From IMG/VR virus record IMGVR_UViG_3300035070_002626, positions 62,001 through 126,000 of that record: DNA of 64,000 bases. The stretch is one strand, 5' to 3'. Source of the stretch: a virus. The notes beneath the pieces are model-generated. The model saw only the letters and a program-made list of their open reading frames with translations, made no database searches and was not told the DNA's origin. Shown here piece by piece: positions 14,708 through 22,885 of the stretch. The translations under genes were made by a program, and so were the position numbers. Position 1 is the first letter of the stretch; every line of letters begins with the position of its first letter.

Positions 14708-15412
14708 TTAAAGATGTAATTTGTTTTTTATTATATAATCTGCTGCGGCTGCATGTGCATCTTCTAATGGGTGCCCATTTGGGCCGCATTTGAAATTGTT
14801 AGAATGGCTCCATTCGAGAAACGTCTGACCTTCAAAATCTAATATATGTGGAACTACTTGGCCGTGCAACCGGTCAACTGCTGGGTCCCAAGCCTCTAAG
14901 CCCGGTGGCCGAGGGTATGGATGAGGGCGTATATCAAGAACTTTAGTAGTATATTCTGGATCTAAGCATGTCATGATAAATTTAATATTATGTTGCTTTA
15001 GTAGTTGGATGGTACTGTGCATTTGTTGTAAATTTCTAAATAAATTCCAAATATCGTTGTCAATATTTTTATAAAAATAATGATCTAGTTTATTTTCGTG
15101 CCGTGGGTGAGTTGTTTCCCAAATATCAGTTTCGGTGCCAACATAGTCAAATCTTTCAAACCAAGTCCAGTTTATGATAAAAATATTATCTTGTTTGATG
15201 TTTCCATTAGTTGTAAAACTTATCCATTGGTTTCCTTTGCCACCAATGGCTTCGGCATTATAATCAATATTTAATGACTTTGCAATTAATGCCGGCCAAG
15301 TGCTTTGACTAAAACTACTTTGGTATGGACTTACTTGTTGTTCCGGGCAATCTGCTAATTCGTCGCCACGAGTGAAGCTATCACCGACAGCAAAAATACC
15401 TTTATAAAGCAT
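14708..15412 (-). CDS. SGNH/GDSL-type hydrolase-like protein (copy 1 of 3)
   Basis: 234 residues. Block I is FAVGDSFTRGDEL (nucleophile Ser12), block III-like AIGGKGNQ, and the C-terminal GHPLEDAHAAAA supplies the Asp/His pair. SGNH enzymes remove acyl groups from carbohydrates or lipids; substrate unknown. A shared insertion with INWTWFERFD is also present in the copy at 37818. Homologues occur in T4-like marine phages. Confidence 0.8.
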   Translation of the reverse strand: MLYKGIFAVGDSFTRGDELADCPEQQVSPYQSSFSQSTWPALIAKSLNIDYNAEAIGGKGNQWISFTTNGNIKQDNIFIINWTWFERFDYVGTETDIWETTHPRHENKLDHYFYKNIDNDIWNLFRNLQQMHSTIQLLKQHNIKFIMTCLDPEYTTKVLDIRPHPYPRPPGLEAWDPAVDRLHGQVVPHILDFEGQTFLEWSHSNNFKCGPNGHPLEDAHAAAADYIIKNKLHL

Positions 15413-15958
15413 TTAAATTCCAGCGTTGTTTAAGAGGTTTCTAATATCGTTTGCTTTGCGTTTGTTGTATATAGTCTTAGGAGGAAGCCCTGATGCAATT
15501 CTCATTTCATTGAGCTCAAATTGCTCACGTTCTCTATATACTTGCGGACTCTGGGGCACTAAGTTGTTGTAGGTTTCAATTGTAAAAGGATATTCTTCGC
15601 CTTTGTATCCTAAAGTCCAATTGTCACCTTCGTATTCAGTTAGTGTGTTAAAATCAGACAACAACGTTTCTAAGTTGTCGCCTGTGTAACTTCTGCGTTT
15701 CATTTCGATATACACTAAATAACGGTTTGGTTTAACTTCGCCTGGACTCATATCGGCATCTAGCACAAAATCATATCCTTTTTCAAACCAGTTGACCAAG
15801 TCCATAGCCGCTTGACGATCTCTTACATAAAAACTAGCAACAACAATCTCGTCATCGTCGCCCATCTTAGATGAAAATTCGTCGATGTAAACTGTGTTTT
15901 TCATCAAGCCACATAAATCTTTGTATCCTAACCCCTCATTGAGATTAAATTTAGACAT
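15413..15958 (-). CDS. Marine-phage conserved protein with N-terminal LNE motif
   Basis: 181 residues from ATG 15958 behind GGAGCAAGATAA. MSKFNLNEGLGYKDL begins with an LNE tripeptide at position 6-8. The fold looks alpha/beta with DDDEIVVASFYVRDRQAAMD and RYLVYIEMKRR. The C-terminal part is basic (TIYNKRKANDIRNLL). Conserved in T4-like marine phages without a known role; possibly a virion component. Confidence 0.7.
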   Translation of the reverse strand: MSKFNLNEGLGYKDLCGLMKNTVYIDEFSSKMGDDDEIVVASFYVRDRQAAMDLVNWFEKGYDFVLDADMSPGEVKPNRYLVYIEMKRRSYTGDNLETLLSDFNTLTEYEGDNWTLGYKGEEYPFTIETYNNLVPQSPQVYREREQFELNEMRIASGLPPKTIYNKRKANDIRNLLNNAGI

Positions 15959-16517
15959 TATCTTGCTCCATCTCTTCTTGTGAATCTTGATCCATGACTT
16001 GCTGCTGATCAAGATCTTGAGAGTACGCATCGTCGAGATCCTGCAAGTCTACAGTTTCATCTTCAATTTCAACAGATCCAGTTTTAATATCAGACATTAG
16101 GCTTCTGGGCATGATAACTTCTACTAGCCACACAGGCTTCTCAACGAGTTTGGCAACTTTTGTACCAGGTTTAAAATCACTGGCACTTTTCATCTTCGCT
16201 GGAACTTTCATTGTAGTTTTCTTCCAGTATACTTCGCAATCAAACGGCAGCAAACGCATTGCGCCACGTGGATCAGGCATTAGTGCTAATGGCCACAAAA
16301 ATGTACATGAAGTTTTATAAGGACCCTGGTTTGGTCCAGCAACTAGTTCACCTAACTCCCAATTACGAAAAGCAAAAATATCAAGTTCATTGAGAACTCT
16401 TTCAAAGTCTAGCAGTATGTTCATACTGCCGTCACTCATGTAAATGCTTTTAATATTATCAGCAATCATCCAGTAGTCCTGGTCGTTTTTAAAAATATCT
16501 GAATCTAGTGTTTTCAT
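15951..16517 (-). CDS. Phage protein of unknown function with acidic Gln-rich tail
   Basis: 188 residues from ATG 16517, which follows a late-type box by 5 nt. Contains NILLDFERVLNELDIFAF, a proline-rich core (SCTFLWPLALMPDPRGAMRL) and a low-complexity acidic C-terminus rich in Asp/Gln (QDLDQQQVMDQDSQEEMEQD). Overlaps the next gene by 8 bases. Found in T4-like marine phages; structural role suspected. Confidence 0.7.
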   Translation of the reverse strand: MKTLDSDIFKNDQDYWMIADNIKSIYMSDGSMNILLDFERVLNELDIFAFRNWELGELVAGPNQGPYKTSCTFLWPLALMPDPRGAMRLLPFDCEVYWKKTTMKVPAKMKSASDFKPGTKVAKLVEKPVWLVEVIMPRSLMSDIKTGSVEIEDETVDLQDLDDAYSQDLDQQQVMDQDSQEEMEQDNV

Positions 16518-16522
16518 AACTG

Positions 16523-16530
16523 TATTTAGC
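16523..16530 (-). promoter_or_regulatory. Late promoter box GCTAAATA, 5 nt before ATG
   Basis: GCTAAATA-CAGTT-ATG(16517). Same leaderless geometry as 5836, 8807 and 37801. Confidence 0.5.
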
Positions 16531-16678
16531 ACAATTGGCAGTATGTGGAAATTTGTGGATTGCTTTTGTCCGTCTTTTATTTAGTGTCGCAGCATTTGTT
16601 ATCAGTCCTGTTATATTGTAGTGGCACACGGGTTTAAGTATTAGTAAGGGTAGCAAACATTGAGACAAAGGAGATACA

Positions 16679-17392
16679 ATGTCGAGAGCCAAACGCAAAG
16701 CAAAATATCAGCCGCGGGAAGACAACACTATAAACTTTAATCAAGCGATTAAAAATCGCAACATTGAGCTCAGACCTAAGTCACTCAATCAAGAAAAACT
16801 CATCTTAAATCTACTAGACGAATCACAGTCAATTGTGGTTGCAACTGGCCCAGCTGGCACAGGTAAAACTTATCTGGCTATGTTAGCAGCAATCAAAGCT
16901 TTTAAAGCAAAAGAGTGTGAGCGTATTATACTAACACGCCCGGCAGTAGGTGTTGATGATGAAAAACACGGGTTCCTTCCAGGAGATCTAAACAGTAAAA
17001 TGGAACCGTGGACACGCCCATTATTTGATGTGTTACGTGAATACTACACGACCAAAGACATTGAACGCATGCTCGAGTCCCAAACTATTGAAATTTCGCC
17101 ACTAGCATTTATGAGAGGACGAACGTTTAAAAATGCATACATTGTTGCAGATGAAATGCAAAACGCAACGCCTAGTCAAACAAAAATGTTGATGACACGC
17201 ATAGGAGAAAACAGTAAAATTGTAATCACCGGTGATGTTGAACAAGCAGATCGCAAAACATCAGACAACGGATTAATTGACTTGTGTTCAAAGTTAAACG
17301 CAAAACCTAGCCCAGGGCTAGCTGTGTGTTATATGACTAAAACAGATATACAGCGCCATCCAATTATTGACACTGTACTATCTTTGTACTAA
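16679..17392 (+). CDS. phoH: PhoH-like P-loop ATPase
   Basis: 237 residues. Walker A GPAGTGKT (57-64), Walker B with IVADEMQNATPSQ, and the PhoH signatures RPAVGVDDEKHGFLPGD and VITGDVEQADR. PhoH-like proteins are ATPases, some with RNA helicase/RNase partners, and are among the commonest auxiliary genes of marine phages. It is the only plus-strand gene in the first 45 kb, behind AAAGGAG, and ends at a hairpin shared with the convergent gene. Confidence 0.93.
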   Translation: MSRAKRKAKYQPREDNTINFNQAIKNRNIELRPKSLNQEKLILNLLDESQSIVVATGPAGTGKTYLAMLAAIKAFKAKECERIILTRPAVGVDDEKHGFLPGDLNSKMEPWTRPLFDVLREYYTTKDIERMLESQTIEISPLAFMRGRTFKNAYIVADEMQNATPSQTKMLMTRIGENSKIVITGDVEQADRKTSDNGLIDLCSKLNAKPSPGLAVCYMTKTDIQRHPIIDTVLSLY

Positions 17393-17405
17393 ACTTAACG
17401 AAAGG

Positions 17406-17432
17406 GAAAGGGTGTAGTAATTACACCCTTTC
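17406..17432. terminator. Bidirectional hairpin between phoH and the convergent early gene
   Basis: GAAAGGGTGTA (17406-17416) pairs perfectly with 17422-17432 around a 5-nt loop. It lies between two converging stop codons. The following U-run is weak, so termination efficiency is uncertain. Confidence 0.6.
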
Positions 17433-17439
17433 ATAACTC

Positions 17440-17838
17440 TTAGCTCCCAGTGGATAGTTCGAGTGTACCGTCTTCGCCGAATACAAAGTCTTCGATGTAA
17501 CGGTGATGTGTGCCGCTTTGCTTAATGCAGCTGTCAGCAGCCAACCAAAGCGACTTAACTGTGCCGTCGATTGCCCACGAGCTAACTTGCATCATTGTGT
17601 TGTTAGTACCGTCACGCATGTCGGCCATCAACTCTTCACTTGTTGCGTCAGGGCGTACAAATTCGTAAGTTACTTTACGCATCTTTTTAACAAACACTTC
17701 AAAATCCAAACCCTTTGTGCCAAAATCCCACATGCTCCAAACTGAATCAACACCCAGCTCAGTTTGCAAATCAGCAAAGTGCTCACATACTAGTGTGTCA
17801 GTGTCAACATTTTCGAATTTTACAGTTTGATCTAACAT
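17440..17838 (-). CDS. Early-region protein, unknown
   Basis: 132 residues, ATG 17838 behind AAAGGTAG and a sigma70 promoter (17871-17899). Contains LGVDSVWSMWDFGTKGLDF, then an alpha/beta region with TVKSLWLAADSCIKQSG. Last gene of the early block before phoH. No family recognised; early position suggests host takeover or DNA metabolism. Confidence 0.65.
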   Translation of the reverse strand: MLDQTVKFENVDTDTLVCEHFADLQTELGVDSVWSMWDFGTKGLDFEVFVKKMRKVTYEFVRPDATSEELMADMRDGTNNTMMQVSSWAIDGTVKSLWLAADSCIKQSGTHHRYIEDFVFGEDGTLELSTGS

Positions 17839-17870
17839 TGTTTACTACCTTTGTTGCTTGCTATACATAC

Positions 17871-17899
17871 TTTATAGCATATAAGAAATCAGTTGTCAA
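17871..17899 (-). promoter_or_regulatory. Early sigma70 promoter TTGACA-17-TATAAA
   Basis: -35 at 17894-17899, -10 at 17871-17876, preceded by GG. Drives the gene at 17838. Confidence 0.75.
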
Positions 17900-17916
17900 C
17901 CCCTAATTTAGATTTT

Positions 17917-18111
17917 TTAATCTAAATCACAAACCCATTCGTTATTTTCGAACTGTGCTACAAGAACATCTCCTGGAAAGAACGGGCTTTGGATTGCTGC
18001 TATTGGCTTAGAAGTAACAGGATGGATATCAAGCTTAACGAGCTTTACAGATTTAATGCCGTCATCTGTACTATATCCGCGGTTTACAAAGTGTACATTC
18101 AATTCTTGCAT
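17917..18111 (-). CDS. 64-aa early protein, unknown
   Basis: Starts at ATG 18111 downstream of a strong early promoter. Beta-rich (SVKLVKLDIHPVTSKPIAAI, DVLVAQFENNEWVCDLD), suggestive of an SH3- or OB-like barrel. No family known. Confidence 0.6.
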   Translation of the reverse strand: MQELNVHFVNRGYSTDDGIKSVKLVKLDIHPVTSKPIAAIQSPFFPGDVLVAQFENNEWVCDLD

Positions 18112-18144
18112 TTTCTAGCCCTCGTTTGCTTAACTTATGCATAC

Positions 18145-18173
18145 TTTATAGCATATAAGAAATCAGTTGTCAA
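18145..18173 (-). promoter_or_regulatory. Early sigma70 promoter TTGACA-17-TATAAA
   Basis: -35 at 18168-18173, -10 at 18145-18150. The region from -35 to beyond -10 is nearly identical to the 17871 promoter, probably a duplicated control region. Confidence 0.75.
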
Positions 18174-18194
18174 CCGGTATTTTACAAAATTACA

Positions 18195-18350
18195 CTATTT
18201 ATTTTTACGAGATCGACGTGCTTTGGCGTATTCGTTTTCGAGCTTGGTAGTAACAGTTTCTTTTACTGCCTTACGTTTTGCACGGGCTGCTTCGCTCTTA
18301 CGAATACGTTCGGCTGCGGCTGCACTAGTTTCATTGGCTAAATTGCTCAT
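18195..18350 (-). CDS. 51-aa basic Ala/Lys/Arg-rich protein
   Basis: ATG 18350 with AAGGAA upstream. MSNLANETSAAAAERIRKSE followed by AARAKRKAVKETV and a basic tail. Histone-like composition, predicted helical; possible nucleic-acid binding. Ends just upstream of the 18145-18173 promoter. Confidence 0.6.
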   Translation of the reverse strand: MSNLANETSAAAAERIRKSEAARAKRKAVKETVTTKLENEYAKARRSRKNK

Positions 18351-18359
18351 AATAATTCC

Positions 18360-18749
18360 TTACAAGTTAAACATTGGGTGCAATATCAAGTCTTCTACAC
18401 GATCAAACTGCAATGTACCATTACTCACAATCCATTCATTGCCGTTCCACAAGTAGAATAATTCACAGTTTTGTTCTGACATCCTGGTAACAAATTCGTC
18501 GACATCGTCAAACGTTTTAGGTTCAATATCAGTTTCGCCGGTATCACGACCATAGTATACACTACTATCAATTTCTTTTCCTAAGCTACTCACGTCACCG
18601 AGTGCAATTAGTGCTTTGATCTTTTCAATGCTTTGATAGTTGAAAAACAAGATTTTACCGTTGTGTGCCAACCCACCGTCCCAGTGGCAATAGATAGCGT
18701 TAACTTCGCCTGATGCTGTTTTATAACCAATTGCTGAACGTGTTGCCAT
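18360..18749 (-). CDS. Phage-conserved MATRSAIG-family protein
   Basis: 129 residues from ATG 18749 (TAATG overlap with the gene upstream). The start MATRSAIGYKTASGEVNAIY then CHWDGGLAHNG is the signature of a small phage family with a conserved ...AIYCHxDG...NG core, common in myoviruses and siphoviruses, function unknown. A longer reading to 18782 adds nothing recognisable. Confidence 0.7.
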   Translation of the reverse strand: MATRSAIGYKTASGEVNAIYCHWDGGLAHNGKILFFNYQSIEKIKALIALGDVSSLGKEIDSSVYYGRDTGETDIEPKTFDDVDEFVTRMSEQNCELFYLWNGNEWIVSNGTLQFDRVEDLILHPMFNL

Positions 18750-19027
18750 TATACATACTCCTTGTGATTGCGGATAAACCATTTCTCTATTACAGGCAAT
18801 CCATATTCGTCCTCGTCTACTACAATAGCTGCTACAGTTTTTCGAACATTAGCAAATCTCCAACCATTGTCATTAATCTGTGCTCCACCGACCCAGACCT
18901 TGTGCGGAAAGTCCTCGCCTAAGTGACTGTTCAAAGGTTCATCATTCACACTATATTCAAATGTGTTGCCTGCGCTTTTTTCAACAAACGCCCCGATTGG
19001 ATTTTTAGTGTAGGTGTAATATGCCAT
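18749..19027 (-). CDS. 92-aa early protein, unknown
   Basis: ATG 19027 with GAGGT. Contains KVWVGGAQINDNGWRFANV and a tail IEKWFIRNHKEYV. Stop overlaps the next ATG. Part of a four-gene early operon from 19363 to 18195. No family recognised. Confidence 0.65.
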   Translation of the reverse strand: MAYYTYTKNPIGAFVEKSAGNTFEYSVNDEPLNSHLGEDFPHKVWVGGAQINDNGWRFANVRKTVAAIVVDEDEYGLPVIEKWFIRNHKEYV

Positions 19028-19030
19028 ACC

Positions 19031-19363
19031 TCACATGCTCCAATAAGTTTCGCTTGCAGGGCTCATATGAGCTGGAGTATTTACTGGTTGTGAGAACTTC
19101 TCACCGTTCATCATACTCTTTACTGTGCGTGACTTTTCAATGTCCTTGTGAAAGTATCCTGCTTCTGCAATACCATAACGGTACAATGGATCATTTACTG
19201 ACTCTAGCATGTCTGCACGATAACGTTTGCTCATACGTGTGAGCGCAGCTTTTGCAGCTGCCATAGTCTTGTATGAATGGTTATAATCTGGACGAACCAT
19301 ACCAGTCTCTTTATTAAGCTTGCCCATGATGTAAGTTGATGAACGTTCGTAAATGTAAAACAT
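19031..19363 (-). CDS. Early-region protein conserved in T4-like marine phages
   Basis: 110 residues. MFYIYERSSTYIMGKLNKET, then a helix-rich basic part (AAAKAALTRMSKRYRADML) and YGIAEAGYFHKDIEKSRTV. The AP2-like lysine/alanine helix suggests nucleic-acid or protein binding, but no domain is assigned. First gene behind the promoter at 19396. Confidence 0.65.
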   Translation of the reverse strand: MFYIYERSSTYIMGKLNKETGMVRPDYNHSYKTMAAAKAALTRMSKRYRADMLESVNDPLYRYGIAEAGYFHKDIEKSRTVKSMMNGEKFSQPVNTPAHMSPASETYWSM

Positions 19364-19395
19364 TGTAGCTCTCCGTTTGCTTAACTGTTACATAT

Positions 19396-19424
19396 ACTAT
19401 AACATCAGAGATTACTGTTGTCAA
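19396..19424 (-). promoter_or_regulatory. Early sigma70 promoter TTGACA-17-TATAGT
   Basis: -35 at 19419-19424, -10 at 19396-19401. Heads the 19363-18195 operon. Confidence 0.7.
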
Positions 19425-19729
19425 CCGAATTCTGTGTTTTGGTGTAAATTAATTTGAACAGGAGCTTGTTTGGTGATATAGTACAGCTTTTTGATTACTG
19501 AATTAACTTCAACTGAAGTCATGTAAGGCCTAACATCATCCTCAGTGATCCCCGGGAGTCTTACAAATCCTCCAGGGTTCTCTAGTATTGCAATTTCAAA
19601 AAAATTGCGATCGCCACTAGCCATACATTCATTGTTGATTACGCTCAACTGGTATTTGCCAAAATCTAGTAAGATTTGCCCGTGAGTCCCAACTGTAGGT
19701 GGTACCATTGTAAAATTTTCAATTTTCAT
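19421..19729 (-). CDS. Early-region protein, unknown
   Basis: 102 residues from ATG 19729 (a GTG start at 19738 is also possible). Beta-rich middle (GQILLDFGKYQLSVINNE, FFEIAILENPGGFVRLPG) and a helical C-terminus. Overlaps the upstream gene by 11 bases, and its stop lies within the -35 of the next promoter. Confidence 0.6.
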   Translation of the reverse strand: MKIENFTMVPPTVGTHGQILLDFGKYQLSVINNECMASGDRNFFEIAILENPGGFVRLPGITEDDVRPYMTSVEVNSVIKKLYYITKQAPVQINLHQNTEFG

Positions 19730-19991
19730 AGCAGTCACTTGTTTCGATTACTTCCATGCCACTAAAGCCTTCTTGGTACCAGCCACGAGCTTGCGCATAA
19801 GATTCAACTATGTCAAACCAATCTACAAACTTGTGATCGCTGCTGTCCCAAATATCGTTATCCAGCGCCCAATCTCGCATATCTGATTGAACCATAGTAG
19901 ATTGTTCACCTTGTACAGTATCAGCATTGATGCGATCGACTTCTTTTTCAACAAAGATTACATCGTTCATTGTATCTATTAGATTCATCAT
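19719..19991 (-). CDS. 90-aa acidic early protein, unknown
   Basis: ATG 19991/19988 behind AGAGGT. Acidic and Trp-rich (DMRDWALDNDIWDSSDHKFV). DNA-mimic-like composition is worth noting but no family is recognised. Second gene of the 20305-19421 operon. Confidence 0.6.
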   Translation of the reverse strand: MMNLIDTMNDVIFVEKEVDRINADTVQGEQSTMVQSDMRDWALDNDIWDSSDHKFVDWFDIVESYAQARGWYQEGFSGMEVIETSDCYEN

Positions 19992-20002
19992 AATTTTACC
20001 TC

Positions 20003-20305
20003 TTACATTCCCAAGAAATCTGTTTTCAAAACTTCTACTTGCTCTACAGCATTTGGATAACGAGCAAGCAAATCGAAGTCCATCTCGAGTTGTGTTGCAG
20101 TTGACTTAGGAGTCATTTCTTTTGCAACTTGATCTGCAATTTCGTCAAATGCTTCGTAAAACTGCTCTTCGTCTTTCCAGAGATTGAAATTGGATGCATA
20201 CACCTCAGCATCTACAAAATTCCAATTAATAGTACCGTCTGTATTCATGTTTTCGGCTTTGAAAACTGCATCACGGATATCAATTTCAAGCATTGAGTAA
20301 ATCAT
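20003..20305 (-). CDS. 100-aa acidic early protein, unknown
   Basis: ATG 20305 with AAGG upstream and an early promoter at 20339. Acidic, aromatic (NLWKDEEQFYEAFDEIADQV). No recognised domain. First gene of its operon. Confidence 0.6.
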   Translation of the reverse strand: MIYSMLEIDIRDAVFKAENMNTDGTINWNFVDAEVYASNFNLWKDEEQFYEAFDEIADQVAKEMTPKSTATQLEMDFDLLARYPNAVEQVEVLKTDFLGM

Positions 20306-20338
20306 GTTGTGTACCTTCTTTGTTACTACCTATACATG

Positions 20339-20367
20339 TTTATAGCATGTAGTAATTTAAATGTCAA
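20339..20367 (-). promoter_or_regulatory. Early sigma70 promoter TTGACA-17-TATAAA
   Basis: -35 at 20362-20367, -10 at 20339-20344, GG before the -35. Confidence 0.72.
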
Positions 20368-20378
20368 CCACTATTTTA

Positions 20379-20789
20379 CTATTTTTGAAATTTAAGTGAA
20401 TATTTTTTGCCATCTGCATAAAATGTTACCACACTGTGGCTGTACACTTCACGACGGCGTTCTTCGTAACGTGTTTCGGTTTGGCATTGACGTTGTACAC
20501 CGGCTTGTTTGTTGGAATTGTTAGTAACAGCTTCGGCACCAACAATTGCACCAAGAACAGTCATTGCATCTTTTCCGCTGCCATTGCCGAGTTGATTGCC
20601 AATTGTTCCGCCAATAATTGCACCAAACAGCGTATCTGCTGCACTGGCACCGTTGCGCCTTACATCTTTGCACACCTCGACGCTGTAAGGAGTTTGATCG
20701 ATAACAGTTTTATAATGATCTCTAACTGTTTCTGCAAACGATGCATTTGCAAATAATGTAATTAGTGCTGTTACTGCTATAAGTTTCAT
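20379..20789 (-). CDS. Secreted glycine-zipper (17 kDa antigen-like) protein
   Basis: 136 residues from ATG 20789 (or 20795). A signal peptide (LIAVTALITLFANASFAE) is followed by a glycine-zipper 2TM region (LFGAIIGGTIGNQLGNGSG, VLGAIVGAEAV) typical of SlyB/Rickettsia 17 kDa-type envelope proteins. Three cysteines flank it. A cell-envelope protein in a phage early region suggests envelope remodelling or superinfection control. Stop lies just upstream of an early promoter. Confidence 0.8.
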   Translation of the reverse strand: MKLIAVTALITLFANASFAETVRDHYKTVIDQTPYSVEVCKDVRRNGASAADTLFGAIIGGTIGNQLGNGSGKDAMTVLGAIVGAEAVTNNSNKQAGVQRQCQTETRYEERRREVYSHSVVTFYADGKKYSLKFQK

Positions 20790-21589
20790 TGGCATGCTTC
20801 CTTTATCACCCTGATGTTGTTACTTATCTGGGTGTTAAATTCTTCAGTGGTTTGATGTGCGTACAACCCTTCTGACAATGCTCTACTAAAACTAGCAGTT
20901 ACATTGTCATTGAGGCCAAGCTTATTACATGCTTCTGCTGTGCTGTATCCGCCACTTAGGAACACAACACGTTCTACATTAGGAAATACTGTAAGGTTAT
21001 GATACAAGTTGGGTACTTCCGGTGGTGTTAGTTTGAGAATACATTTGCCTGGAAACTCGTCTAAGAAATCTTGTAGATGAAACATAAGAGCATCTTCAAC
21101 TTCGCCTTTGATGGGATGGTCAATAGGCACTTCAGGTTCAATAATTGGTACAAGGCCATAGTCCCAAATAGTACGAGCAAGTGTAAATTGTTGTTTAAGC
21201 ACAGGATGAATCATACCTGTACCATGTACAATGCTACGCATCTTAGTGCCGTAGATTCGAGGACCAATACCATTTGTAGCAAACTCTAACATCTGCTTTA
21301 CTGGAAACTGTTTGAGTGTCCCGTCAGCATCGCAGCCACTGTCAATCTTTAGGAACGTGTCGATACCTTTTTCATCCAAGATGTTAACCATGCCACGTGT
21401 GACTGTGTCTTGGTAGAGGATTGCTGCCCAGATGTTTTTGTCGTTGAAGTCAGGACTGTTGACCATTCTAAGACGCATAGCATGCACTGTTTCCATTTTG
21501 TTGTGTTCGTTCCAAGGTGCCTTGTAGCGATCTAGTACACCTCCGGTTGAACCACCACTGTGATCCATTGCTGCAATAAATCTACTCAT
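20786..21589 (-). CDS. Class I fructose-bisphosphate aldolase-like enzyme
   Basis: 267 residues from ATG 21589, chosen because the fold begins MSRFIAAMDHSGGSTGGVL; a reading to 21664 would overlap the membrane gene. The family motif AxDxSGGS, the middle FLKIDSGC, IIEPEVP, the Lys strand CILKLTPPEVP (Schiff-base lysine) and the C-terminal FLSGGYS phosphate loop are all present. It would cleave or form fructose 1,6-bisphosphate through a lysine imine without metal. It is shorter than the approximately 290-residue norm. Phage aldolases of this class are unusual; it may redirect host carbon during infection. Confidence 0.85.
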   Translation of the reverse strand: MSRFIAAMDHSGGSTGGVLDRYKAPWNEHNKMETVHAMRLRMVNSPDFNDKNIWAAILYQDTVTRGMVNILDEKGIDTFLKIDSGCDADGTLKQFPVKQMLEFATNGIGPRIYGTKMRSIVHGTGMIHPVLKQQFTLARTIWDYGLVPIIEPEVPIDHPIKGEVEDALMFHLQDFLDEFPGKCILKLTPPEVPNLYHNLTVFPNVERVVFLSGGYSTAEACNKLGLNDNVTASFSRALSEGLYAHQTTEEFNTQISNNIRVIKEACQ

Positions 21590-21878
21590 GTTCGCCGCCG
21601 GCGGCACGCCCGTTGTATTTGTTAAACAAATTTGGCTTACGTTTTGCTGTTTCGAATACTGCAACAGTTACTACAATTCCGGTAATCAAGGCTGTGTGTA
21701 CAATTGCATTAAGTCCTGCATATGCCCATGTGCCACTTGCAATAGTGAATACAATTACCCACATCCAGGCAAGAACTTGCATAATCATATGACGTACTGG
21801 CAGTGACGGAATGTTGCGCAACGGATTTCTAGTGTGATCCATAATCAAGTTCCATTGTTCTACAATAAATTCACTCAT
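21582..21878 (-). CDS. Two-helix membrane protein conserved in marine phages
   Basis: 98 residues. The polar N-terminus (VEQWNLIMDHTRNPLRNIPS) is followed by two hydrophobic helices (MIMQVLAWMWVIVFTIASGT and IVHTALITGIVVTVAVF) and a basic tail. Topology suggests an inner-membrane protein. No function known; overlaps the aldolase start by 8 bases. Confidence 0.7.
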   Translation of the reverse strand: MSEFIVEQWNLIMDHTRNPLRNIPSLPVRHMIMQVLAWMWVIVFTIASGTWAYAGLNAIVHTALITGIVVTVAVFETAKRKPNLFNKYNGRAAGGEHE

Positions 21879-21881
21879 TTT

Positions 21882-22382
21882 TTACTCGCTTAAATCGTAT
21901 TTAAAGTTTTGTGTTGTGCTGTTAATAGCAATTTGTTTAGCACCATTTCGAATGTGAAAGTGTGTGGCCATTGGAGTCAATGGCGATAGTGTCACTAGTG
22001 TCTTAATGTTGATAGAGTTTTTCATCATATCACCCACCTTGCCAATGATTTCCTTGCCTGCACCACGCTTGCGGCTCCACACTGTGTATGCTACTGCGGT
22101 ATCTGCATTTTTTTGTAAATGTGCATTTTGGCTCATCAAGTCTAGTTCTTTTAAACTTGAAGGAACATCATTGGTGTAAGCAATACAGATAATGCCTTCA
22201 ATCTCGTCTTCGTACTTTAATCCGTAGATTTTGCGTCCGTAACTTGTGCGCCATTCTACATCAAGTTCGGGACGCACAGGATCTTCGCTTACATCAATAT
22301 TGTCAAGTTCAACTAATTCAGTAACTTTAACCCAACCAAAAAAGTTGTCAATTTTACTCTTGAACTTTTGTACTTTACTCAT
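21882..22382 (-). CDS. GNAT-family N-acetyltransferase-like protein
   Basis: 166 residues. The acetyl-CoA pyrophosphate loop is VWSRKRGAGKEIIGKV, preceded by the beta strand DTAVAYTV and followed by LVTLSPLTPMATHFHIRNGA, as in phage GNAT proteins. Substrate unknown. Belongs to the operon 22867-20379. Confidence 0.7.
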   Translation of the reverse strand: MSKVQKFKSKIDNFFGWVKVTELVELDNIDVSEDPVRPELDVEWRTSYGRKIYGLKYEDEIEGIICIAYTNDVPSSLKELDLMSQNAHLQKNADTAVAYTVWSRKRGAGKEIIGKVGDMMKNSINIKTLVTLSPLTPMATHFHIRNGAKQIAINSTTQNFKYDLSE

Positions 22383-22383
22383 T

Positions 22384-22536
22384 TTATTCTAAGCCTAGGC
22401 AAGGAATAATAATAGATTGAGCACAATTATCTGGCCAAGCAATAGCTGCGGCTAAAATAGGAATACCCACCATGCCAATTGTAATGACAAGAAATGCAAC
22501 TGACAAATATTTAAAATCTTTATTCAACCTACTCAT
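22384..22536 (-). CDS. 50-aa single-pass membrane peptide
   Basis: ATG 22536 behind AGGAG and overlapping the HAD gene stop. MSRLNKDFKYLSVAFLVITI then GMVGIPILAAAIAWPDNC: one long hydrophobic segment and a short Cys-containing tail. Small phage membrane protein of unknown role. Confidence 0.6.
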   Translation of the reverse strand: MSRLNKDFKYLSVAFLVITIGMVGIPILAAAIAWPDNCAQSIIIPCLGLE

Positions 22537-22867
22537 AACTTTCTCCTGTTTCTCTAAAGAAGTTTTCACTCCAAAATGCTTTGTCGTCAATCCAAATGTC
22601 GTAGTTTTCTTTTTCACCAACACTTAGTTCGTGATACTTGCATCCCCAAAAGTCTAATTGATTTTTGGTAAGGTCGTAATAATCCACGCCGCTAACACAC
22701 CCACGTGCTGTCATATATTTAATTGTATGCCCTGCATTATATAATGCATTTACTTTCGCAATGCGAGCTGGCAGTGGGATATGGTTGGCATAGTCTTTCT
22801 TTCCGCCGCTGTTGGGTATGATTACTTCTTGGCAGATAGTACCGTCAATGTCGATTACATATTTCAT
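22529..22867 (-). CDS. HAD-superfamily phosphatase-like protein
   Basis: 112 residues. Motif I is VIDIDGTICQ (D6, D8), motif II MTARG, motif III in KENYDIWIDDKAFW. This is a compact HAD without cap, like polynucleotide 3'-phosphatase-type or nucleotide phosphatases of T4-like phages. Substrate unknown. Good AAAGGA site before ATG 22867. Confidence 0.8.
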   Translation of the reverse strand: MKYVIDIDGTICQEVIIPNSGGKKDYANHIPLPARIAKVNALYNAGHTIKYMTARGCVSGVDYYDLTKNQLDFWGCKYHELSVGEKENYDIWIDDKAFWSENFFRETGESYE

Positions 22868-22885
22868 ATTCAGTTCCTTTGTTGA

